From Actinobacteria bacterium UBA7422 (lineage in GTDB: Bacteria; Actinomycetota; Actinomycetes; S36-B12): 16,638 nucleotides of DNA. Within the stretch, counting starts at the first letter, position 1, and every line of letters begins with the position of its first letter. The translations under genes were made by a program, and so were the position numbers. The notes beneath the pieces were generated by a model. That model ran no database searches. It saw nothing but the letters and a program-made list of their open reading frames with translations, and was not told where the DNA came from. Where the stretch lies: contig DKME01000178.1 of assembly GCA_002469525.1 (NCBI GenBank), positions 1-16,638 on the forward strand. The letters run 5' to 3'. Positions 6,235-12,452 of the stretch are shown in pieces.

Positions 6235-7761
6235 ATGACGTTACGTAGGCGAGCATTAATTGCGACCGGAACCGGACTTGGCGTGATCCTTTTAGGCTTC
6301 ATCCTCGTAATTACTTCATTCGCTTCAGTCTCTGGCGCACAATCAAAGCTCAATGACCTGCTTACACCCGCCGCACAAATGGCAAACTCATTGCTTTTGG
6401 CTCAAACCGCAGCTTCCGGCGATCTTTCAGACTATGTGCTTACCGGCAAAGAAGCACCACTCGCGAGTCACCAAAGTGCTATTTCAACAACTAACGTCAT
6501 GATCAGCAACCTGATCGACATCTTTGGAACCGAACACCCTGAACTCACCGCGCTCGTGGAGGAGTCAGCATCGGCTCAACGGGCCTGGGTGAGCGCTGAT
6601 GCGGAACCAACACTGGTTGCAATGGCCGACGGGAAACAACCCAAAGCCAGTCGCGTGTCAAATAGGGCCAAGGCTTGGTCAACCTATGACGCGATGATCA
6701 CTGCGACTTCGACACTTCAGGCTGAACTTGAAATTCAGCGGGCTCAAACAAGTGATGGCCTTGCTAGCAGTGCACGCCAACTCGGCTTGCTCCTTGTCTT
6801 TGGTGGACTCCTACTTGTTGCTGGCTTTGTTGCTTACTTCGTCTACTTCCAGCGTTGGGTTATCTACCCACTGATGGATATTCGTAAGGATCTGCAGCTT
6901 TCCACGCGCGACCCAATGCACACTCACCCAATTGAACCGATGGGTCCACCAGAATTTATTTCCCTCGCGAAAGATGCCGAATCACTTCGACGTCAACTTG
7001 TCAGTGAGATCGATGAAGCGTCGGCTGCGCGAAAGGGTCTCACTCAAGACGCGCCCCTCGTTGCCGCGGTGCGAAGTGAAATGAAAGTCAATAGTTCCCA
7101 ACACTGTCCAGGAATTGCCATAGCTGGACTGGCGGCTACCGCCGAGGGTGTACTCGCGGGTGACTACTGGGACTACATCCCGCTCAGTGACACGCGAGTT
7201 GCTTTAATCGTGGCCGATGTTTCCGGGCATGGACCTTCAGCCAATGTGGTGGCCCTGCGCATTCGCGCAATTATTCGCGCTGCACTGTCAAAAGGGCTTT
7301 CCTTGTCCGACTCGGTTGAATTAGCGGCTGAGTCAACCAAGTTCGACGAATTATTCGTCACCGCACTGTTGCTTACCGTCGACATTGAAACCAATGAATT
7401 GCAATGGCTCAATGCAGGGCACCCGCCCGGAATCGGCATTACCCACGACAAAGACCTGTTTAGTTTGGATCCCACCGGACCGCTCATTTCCTCTCTCGGC
7501 GGGGAGTGGGAGGTACGAACCCATCCATTTGTTCCGGGTGACCTAGTTCTCGGGGTAACCGATGGCTTCCTTGAAGGCCAAGGGTCCGTGAGCACCTCAG
7601 AAGAAACACAGGCGATTATTCGCATTCTGAGGGGCCTCGATGGTCCAGTGCGTCAAAATCCTGCTGAGATAGTGGAGAGGCTCGTTTCCCATATCCGCGA
7701 AATTTCCCCGCGCTGGCATGCCGACGACGTCACCGTGGTGGCATTGAGTCGATTGGACTAG
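6235..7761 (+). CDS. Membrane-anchored PP2C/SpoIIE-type serine phosphatase with CHASE3-like sensor
   Basis: The 508-residue protein has a transmembrane helix at about 8-30, an extracytoplasmic helical region (about 35-180), a second helix at 183-204, a short linker and a C-terminal SpoIIE/RsbU phosphatase domain (about 290-506). The metal-binding motifs are intact: GDYWD (Asp310, Asp313), VADVSGHG (Asp328), NAGHPP (393-398), VTDG (Asp443) and the terminal DDVT (Asp497-498). LSDYVLTGKEAPL (64-76) resembles the CHASE3 core (RGYLLTGD-type). Characterised relatives dephosphorylate anti-anti-sigma (STAS) proteins and so switch on alternative sigma factors in response to an outside signal. No anti-sigma or STAS partner gene is adjacent. 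The secreted glycosidase gene follows after 20 bp and is probably co-transcribed. Confidence 0.88.
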   Translation: MTLRRRALIATGTGLGVILLGFILVITSFASVSGAQSKLNDLLTPAAQMANSLLLAQTAASGDLSDYVLTGKEAPLASHQSAISTTNVMISNLIDIFGTEHPELTALVEESASAQRAWVSADAEPTLVAMADGKQPKASRVSNRAKAWSTYDAMITATSTLQAELEIQRAQTSDGLASSARQLGLLLVFGGLLLVAGFVAYFVYFQRWVIYPLMDIRKDLQLSTRDPMHTHPIEPMGPPEFISLAKDAESLRRQLVSEIDEASAARKGLTQDAPLVAAVRSEMKVNSSQHCPGIAIAGLAATAEGVLAGDYWDYIPLSDTRVALIVADVSGHGPSANVVALRIRAIIRAALSKGLSLSDSVELAAESTKFDELFVTALLLTVDIETNELQWLNAGHPPGIGITHDKDLFSLDPTGPLISSLGGEWEVRTHPFVPGDLVLGVTDGFLEGQGSVSTSEETQAIIRILRGLDGPVRQNPAEIVERLVSHIREISPRWHADDVTVVALSRLD

Positions 7762-7781
7762 CCAACACCCGAAGATTCCCT

Positions 7782-9068
7782 ATGCACTTTCCATGGCAGA
7801 CTGTCCAGATGCGAATACGAAACCGAAATATGATTGCTGCGGCAATTGCTGCAGCCCTTGTTATCCCACTGGCAACAACCGCCCAAGCGGCTCCGATCAA
7901 GAATCCTTCAAAGAATCTCGAGAACACGGTCATTGATGACTCGCTCTTCGGTCTACACGTGAAAGACGAACAGTTGGGTGTCTGGCCGACCATAAAATTT
8001 GGATCTCTTCGGTTGTGGGACAACGGAACTTCCTGGGCCAATATCGAGACTTCACGGGGAGTCTTTGATTGGACCAATCTCGACAACGCCGTCGCAACGG
8101 CCAACAAAAACGGTTTGAGCGACATCCTGATGGTTCTCTCAGGTACACCTGCTTGGGCTACAAACCAACGCAACCCACTGGCACTTCCCGCACCTGATGC
8201 CTCAGGAGTACCTGCGAACATGGCGGATTGGGACAACTGGGTTCGCGCCGTTGCGACCCGTTACAAAGGTCAAATCAAGATTTACCAACCTTGGAACGAA
8301 GCAAACTTGACTACATTCTTCACGGGAACTCCAGCGCAAATGGCTGATATGACCAAGCGGGCATACGACATTGTTAAAAGTATCGATCCCAGTGCAACTA
8401 TCGTGGCGCCTAGCACGGGCACTCGTCTAGGTGGTCCATTCAAGAGGTTTTACCCTGCATTTCTCAACCAATTGAAGGCACGTGATTGGCCGGTAGATGT
8501 GTGGGCAGCGCACACCTACCCAGCATCTCTCGGTAACACCAACGACCGACAGGAACTTGCTAACAAGTGGATTGATTTCCTGAAGGCGGCTAAGGCACCA
8601 AACTTGCCACTCTGGGATACCGAGAACAACTACGGACTTGGTGGACCGGGTCCTGAGAACCCCGAACAGGACATTGAAGGAGTTAAGGCTGCGAATTGGA
8701 CCGCCATTACATACCTTGATGCACTGCGTCTCGGGGTCTCCCGCGTGTACATGTACCAGTGGGGTCCTTACAACGACCTTTGGGGAATCCAATATAACGA
8801 CGGTGCGCCTGGCGCTCAAGCAATGGACACCCTTCAGAACTGGATCGTGGGAACTACCTACAAGAATTGTAAAGAGAAGAATCGCAAGGTGACGTGCAAG
8901 TTCAGGACAAGCACTGGTATTAACCAGATCGTCTACTCCGAAACCGGACGCAAGACTTTCAAGGCAAAAAAGCAGTACAAGCAAATGTGCCAACTGGATG
9001 GAACCTGCTCGGCAATCCCAGCCAACGGCAAGGTACGAACCCAAGGCCCAGTACTGCTCAAAAGATAG
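7782..9068 (+). CDS. Secreted clan GH-A-like glycoside hydrolase
   Basis: The precursor is 428 residues from ATG 7782, or 419 from ATG 7809 (residue 10). The latter opens directly into a signal peptide: basic MRIRNRN, a hydrophobic core and an AQA|AP-type cleavage site near residue 36. The body looks like a TIM barrel. Expected catalytic residues are the acid/base Glu173 in YQPWNEAN after strand 4 and the nucleophile Glu281 in LWDTENNYG after strand 7, the standard clan GH-A positions, with His244-Thr-Tyr before it. The barrel appears related to GH39/GH5-like enzymes, but family and substrate are not assignable by eye. The last ~70 residues hold four Cys (CKEKNRKVTC and CQLDGTC), suggesting a small disulfide-stabilised domain. 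It follows the SpoIIE phosphatase gene by 20 bp and ends at a strong hairpin. Confidence 0.8.
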   Translation: MHFPWQTVQMRIRNRNMIAAAIAAALVIPLATTAQAAPIKNPSKNLENTVIDDSLFGLHVKDEQLGVWPTIKFGSLRLWDNGTSWANIETSRGVFDWTNLDNAVATANKNGLSDILMVLSGTPAWATNQRNPLALPAPDASGVPANMADWDNWVRAVATRYKGQIKIYQPWNEANLTTFFTGTPAQMADMTKRAYDIVKSIDPSATIVAPSTGTRLGGPFKRFYPAFLNQLKARDWPVDVWAAHTYPASLGNTNDRQELANKWIDFLKAAKAPNLPLWDTENNYGLGGPGPENPEQDIEGVKAANWTAITYLDALRLGVSRVYMYQWGPYNDLWGIQYNDGAPGAQAMDTLQNWIVGTTYKNCKEKNRKVTCKFRTSTGINQIVYSETGRKTFKAKKQYKQMCQLDGTCSAIPANGKVRTQGPVLLKR

Positions 9069-9071
9069 TTA

Positions 9072-9084
9072 CAACAAATTGTTG
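9072..9084. repeat. Short perfect palindrome next to the terminator
   Basis: CAACAA-A-TTGTTG has perfect 6-bp arms around one central base and touches the left arm of the larger hairpin. It may be an accessory element or simply provide the T-rich run for leftward termination. Function unknown. Confidence 0.3.
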
Positions 9085-9115
9085 AAGGCCGGTGCGATCA
9101 ACGCACCGGCCTTCA
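9083..9115. terminator. Bidirectional hairpin terminator between convergent genes
   Basis: Perfect 14-bp arms (9083-9096 and 9102-9115) with a GC-rich core, GGCCGGTGCG, enclose a 5-nt loop, ATCAA. The hairpin lies between the stop of the glycosidase (+) and that of the class III aminotransferase (-), and being symmetrical it can serve both. Downstream runs of T are short (AACAATTTGTTG on the minus strand), so termination efficiency is uncertain, but this is the strongest hairpin I found in the window. Confidence 0.8.
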
Positions 9116-9122
9116 CTCGTTA

Positions 9123-10475
9123 CTAAACCAATTCAGAAACGGCAGCGTCAAACAACATCGTGTGCAGCACGACATCGGCAGAACTTGTAGTCGGACACAT
9201 CAAAGCCATGTTGTGAAATGGTGTCAGCAGTAATCCTCGGTTGCTCATATATAAATGTAAATACTCTTCGATGTCAGCGTCGTGTGCAGCAGCAGACTCA
9301 GTACCCGATCGCGGAGCAGGTGAAACAAATCGATATTCAGCACGCGCACCAAGCTGGGCGATTGACCAAGGGACCTTATAGCGCTCCAACACCGATTCGA
9401 CACCTTCACGAAATGAGGTTGCCAACGCGATCATGTGGTCAAAAGCTTCGGGGGTCAAAACTTGATCTAATGTCGCTCGCATGGCCGCAGTGCTTAAGAC
9501 GTTACCCGCCAACGTTCCACCGACTCCGCCAACGTCGACTAAATCGGAATCCTCGGCCGCATTGATTGCATCTGCAACCTGCTGGGTCAAACCGTAGGCA
9601 CCACTGGGTATTCCCCCACCAATACTCTTTCCGATCACGAGGATGTCAGGCTCAAGATTCCAGGCTTTCGTGCACCCACCCCAGCCTGCTGAAATTGTGT
9701 GGGTTTCATCGATCAAGAGCAACGCGCCATATTGCGTACACAATTCGCGTAAACCCTCCATGAAGCCTGGTTCGGGAAGCACAATTCCAATATTGGTTAG
9801 GGCGGGCTCTGTAATAACAATTGCAACGTCGTCATGCTTAAGTGCACGTTCAACGGAATCCAAATCGTTGAACTCTGCAACTCGCGTAGTTTCTTTTATG
9901 GGTACTGCTGGGCCCACATTTCCTTCTCGCAAAACTGCTTCATCGCTTGGGCCACTTCGCACCAGTGTTTCGTCGACAGCTCCGTGGTAGCAGTATGAGA
10001 ACGCGAGAACCTTGTCTTTGCCTGTTACCTGACGCGCAATTCGAAGTGCCCAACGATTTGCGTCAGTTGCCGTCAAACTAAATGACCACAGGGGAAGACC
10101 AAAGCGACTCGTCAACTCAGCGGCCACCCATTGAGCGTCAGCGTTTGGCATCATGGTCGTGATACCACCCTCCACCCCAATGCGGTTGTAAACAGAGTCA
10201 ACTGTTGCATCCGGTGAATGACCCGCCATGGCGCCAGTGTCGCCCAAACTGAAATCTACGTATTCGTTGTTATCGACGTCAATAATTCTGTTTCCACGCG
10301 CCGACTTCAAATACAACGGGTAACCGCCAGACCATTTATTCATCCAGGTCATGGGAACCCTGCCGAATAAATTATCGGCCTGCGAGTACAACTCACGCGA
10401 CTGTAAAGTTCGAGATTCGTGCAGGGCCTGCTCGCGTTCTAAAAGTGCGCCAAGTTTGCTGCGGTCAATTAACAT
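9123..10475 (-). CDS. Class III (glutamate-1-semialdehyde aminomutase-like) aminotransferase
   Basis: This 450-residue PLP enzyme has the class III/fold-type I layout. The PLP Lys283 is in ILVIGKSIGGGIPSGAYG, Asp256 in LLIDETHT contacts the pyridine nitrogen, and FSYCYHG carries the usual stacking region. The phosphate-binding segment reads SLTATDANRWALRIAR rather than the SGTEA of true HemL, so it is probably not heme-pathway aminomutase. It belongs with proteins usually annotated as 'aspartate aminotransferase family'; the amino donor and acceptor are unknown. The start is decided by the ribosome site: GGAGG (complement of 10484-10488) sits 8 nt before ATG 10475, whereas the upstream ATG at 10490 overlaps that site. 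It lies 31 bp downstream of the SulP gene, so the two are likely an operon, and it ends at the bidirectional hairpin. Confidence 0.82.
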   Translation of the reverse strand: MLIDRSKLGALLEREQALHESRTLQSRELYSQADNLFGRVPMTWMNKWSGGYPLYLKSARGNRIIDVDNNEYVDFSLGDTGAMAGHSPDATVDSVYNRIGVEGGITTMMPNADAQWVAAELTSRFGLPLWSFSLTATDANRWALRIARQVTGKDKVLAFSYCYHGAVDETLVRSGPSDEAVLREGNVGPAVPIKETTRVAEFNDLDSVERALKHDDVAIVITEPALTNIGIVLPEPGFMEGLRELCTQYGALLLIDETHTISAGWGGCTKAWNLEPDILVIGKSIGGGIPSGAYGLTQQVADAINAAEDSDLVDVGGVGGTLAGNVLSTAAMRATLDQVLTPEAFDHMIALATSFREGVESVLERYKVPWSIAQLGARAEYRFVSPAPRSGTESAAAHDADIEEYLHLYMSNRGLLLTPFHNMALMCPTTSSADVVLHTMLFDAAVSELV

Positions 10476-10483
10476 AACAAACT

Positions 10484-10488
10484 CCTCC
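10484..10488 (-). promoter_or_regulatory. Strong Shine-Dalgarno site that fixes the class III aminotransferase start
   Basis: The minus strand reads GGAGGAG with GGAGG ending 8 nt before ATG 10475. It would be coding if the upstream ATG (10490) were used. This is the best ribosome binding site in the window and supports the shorter protein. Confidence 0.75.
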
Positions 10489-10506
10489 ATAAATTCATGG
10501 CCAATA

Positions 10507-11994
10507 CTAGTGGCCGGAGTTGAGTGTTCCCGTCAATCGATCGTGGAACTCTGCACTCTTCTCATTGAATCCAACAATCACAACACGCTTGTGGCGGCGT
10601 TCGTACTTGCTGACTACCGCGTCTAAGGTCGCAACCGTTGAAGCGTCCCATACGTGTGCTGCGGTGAGGTCAATAATCACCATGTCTGGGTCTTCTGTGT
10701 ACTCGAACTGATAGACAAGATCGTTGCTTGAAGCAAAGAACATTTCACCGTGAACTTGGTATCGAACTATTTCCTCGCCTGACTCAACGTCAATTTCTAG
10801 AATTCGATTCATTGAAACTAGGTGGGCGACGCGTCGGGCAAACAGAACGGTCGCGGTCACCACCCCTGCCCCAACTCCTATTGCGAGGTTGTGGGTAATC
10901 AGGGTGGCAATTACCGTGGCAAGCATCACGGTTGTTTCACTCTTGGGCATTGCCAAGATTGTGCGCAGGCTATGCCAGTCAAACGTTGCGTAAGCCACAA
11001 CCACCATGACCGCGACTAACGCTGCCATTGGAATAGTTGCTACAACCTCACCCAGTGAAACAACCAGAATGAGCAAGAAGACACCTGCCAAGAAAGTGGA
11101 GAGTCGCGTTCGCGCACCAGATCGCACGTTGATCATGGTTTGACCGATCATGGCACACCCACCCATGCCACCAAAGAATCCTGTCACGATATTTGCAACG
11201 CCCTGTCCCCATGACTCACGGGTTTTATTGGAACGAGTGTCGGTAATGTCGTCTACCAACTTCGCAGTCATGAGTGATTCCATTAGTCCAACAAGTGCGA
11301 TCGCTACTGCGAATGGCGCAATGATCATGAACGTGTCAAAAGTGAATGGCACACTTGGGATTCCCAGCACTGGAAAGCTGTTCGGCAACTCACCCTGATC
11401 TCCGACACGCGGGACGTTCACATTCAACAACACCACGGTCAATGTGAGCAATACAACAGTTACAAGTGGCCCCGGAATCACTGTCGTGATTTTCGGCATA
11501 ATAAAGATGATCGCGATTCCAATTACCACCATGGGATAGACAACCCAAGGAACGTCAATTAAGTACTGAAGCTGCGAGGTAAAGATCAGAATTGCTAGTG
11601 CATTGACGAAACCGACCATGACACTGCGCGGCACAAAGCGCATGAGTCGCGCGACCCCAGCAAATGCAAGTAGAACCTGAAAAATTCCTCCTAAGATTAC
11701 GGCCGCGATCAGATATTCAAGCCCGTATTCACGTGCAAGTGGTGCAACCACCAAAGCGATAGCTCCGGTCGCTGCTGAAATCATGGCTGGGCGTCCACCT
11801 GTGAAGGCAATTGTCACCGCCATGGTGAAAGAGGCAAAAAGACCGACGCGAGGATCAACTCCGGCCAAAATCGAGAAAGAGATGGCTTCGGGGATCAAAG
11901 CAATTGCGACTACAAGGCCGGCAAGAATCTCAGTACGAGCGACTTTCGGGTGTAACCACAGCGGGCGATTAAACGTGGGAATTAGTAATGACAC
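10507..11994 (-). CDS. SulP family inorganic anion transporter with C-terminal STAS domain
   Basis: This 495-residue membrane protein belongs to the SLC26/SulP family. The N-terminal segment GLVVAIALIPEAISFSILAGVDPRVGLFASF is the family signature around helices 1-2. GFFGGMGGCAMIGQTMINVRSGARTRLST is the conserved TM8-loop region. A cytoplasmic STAS domain occupies about residues 405-490 (MVIIDLTAAHVWDASTVATLDAVV). Bacterial relatives carry sulfate, bicarbonate (BicA) or dicarboxylates, often with Na+ or H+; sequence alone does not pick between them. The GTG start has no Shine-Dalgarno but a TAGTGT hexamer 7 nt upstream. It is divergent from the MazG-like gene and appears to head an operon with the class III aminotransferase. 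No sulfur-assimilation or carboxysome gene is nearby to suggest the anion. Confidence 0.9.
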   Translation of the reverse strand: MSLLIPTFNRPLWLHPKVARTEILAGLVVAIALIPEAISFSILAGVDPRVGLFASFTMAVTIAFTGGRPAMISAATGAIALVVAPLAREYGLEYLIAAVILGGIFQVLLAFAGVARLMRFVPRSVMVGFVNALAILIFTSQLQYLIDVPWVVYPMVVIGIAIIFIMPKITTVIPGPLVTVVLLTLTVVLLNVNVPRVGDQGELPNSFPVLGIPSVPFTFDTFMIIAPFAVAIALVGLMESLMTAKLVDDITDTRSNKTRESWGQGVANIVTGFFGGMGGCAMIGQTMINVRSGARTRLSTFLAGVFLLILVVSLGEVVATIPMAALVAVMVVVAYATFDWHSLRTILAMPKSETTVMLATVIATLITHNLAIGVGAGVVTATVLFARRVAHLVSMNRILEIDVESGEEIVRYQVHGEMFFASSNDLVYQFEYTEDPDMVIIDLTAAHVWDASTVATLDAVVSKYERRHKRVVIVGFNEKSAEFHDRLTGTLNSGH

Positions 11995-12001
11995 TTGCTT
12001 G

Positions 12002-12007
12002 ACACTA
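12002..12007 (-). promoter_or_regulatory. Possible -10 element of the SulP gene (leaderless spacing)
   Basis: TAGTGT on the minus strand ends 7 nt before the GTG start at 11994. No ribosome binding site lies between them. A weak TTAGGC could be a -35 with 18-bp spacing, but this is poor evidence. Confidence 0.28.
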
Positions 12008-12051
12008 ACCGAAAACGGCCAATCAGCCTAATTTTGGCAACCGATTGCCCG

Positions 12052-12438
12052 ATGAACTCCTCCAGTGGGCAGACTTGGGCTGTGAGTGAACACAAGACCC
12101 TGGCCGAATTAGCCGAACAAATGCGGGAATTCACGGGAGCTCGGGACTGGCATCGGTTCCACGACCCAAAGTCACTAATGCTGGCCCTGATGGGCGAAGT
12201 GGGTGAACTCTCCGAACTCCTGCAATGGCTTTCTGCGGAACAAGCCGAAGAACTTGCTAAAAGCGACCCGCTAAATCAAAGACTCGGTGAGGAAATGTCC
12301 GACGTCCTGCTGTACCTGGTCCGGCTGGCGGACGTGTGTAACGTAAATCTCGATAAGGCCGTGCAATCCAAACTCCGGTCAAATGAAGAACGTTTCCCTG
12401 TTGCAGACTTTCACGGAGATGCCCCGATCAAGAATTAA
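12052..12438 (+). CDS. MazG-like / DCTPP1-type nucleotide pyrophosphohydrolase
   Basis: This small all-alpha NTP pyrophosphohydrolase of 128 residues has the metal-binding pattern of the MazG superfamily: Glu49 and Glu52 in GEVGELSELLQW, then Glu81 and Asp84 in EEMSDVLLYLVRLAD. The RDWHRFHDPKSLMLALMGE lead-in matches the DCTPP1/RS21-C6 branch. Its members hydrolyse dCTP and modified pyrimidine triphosphates to monophosphates, keeping damaged nucleotides out of DNA. The start is unsure: ATG 12052 lacks a Shine-Dalgarno, and GTG 12082 (118 aa) would still keep the whole domain. An upstream TTG at 11995 is in frame, but the added residues look non-conserved. The gene is divergent from SulP and ends 14 bp from the convergent sbcC stop; the neighbouring replication and repair genes fit a nucleotide-pool role but may be coincidence. 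Confidence 0.82.
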   Translation: MNSSSGQTWAVSEHKTLAELAEQMREFTGARDWHRFHDPKSLMLALMGEVGELSELLQWLSAEQAEELAKSDPLNQRLGEEMSDVLLYLVRLADVCNVNLDKAVQSKLRSNEERFPVADFHGDAPIKN

Positions 12439-12452
12439 ATGACTGTAATTGC

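Noticed and set aside
10499..10515. GGCCA-N7-TGGCC inverted repeat at the SulP stop as an intra-operon terminator
   Set aside because: Arms of only 5 bp with a 7-nt loop and no T-run; too weak to support termination or attenuation.
11999..12034. TTGACA (11999-12004) and TAATTT (12029-12034) as a promoter for the MazG-like gene
   Set aside because: The spacing is 24 bp, far from the usual 16-18, and TTGACA falls between the SulP start codon and its -10-like element.
12428..12452. AATTA/TAATT hairpin between the MazG-like gene and sbcC
   Set aside because: AT-only 5-bp arms around an 8-nt loop; not stable enough to call a terminator.
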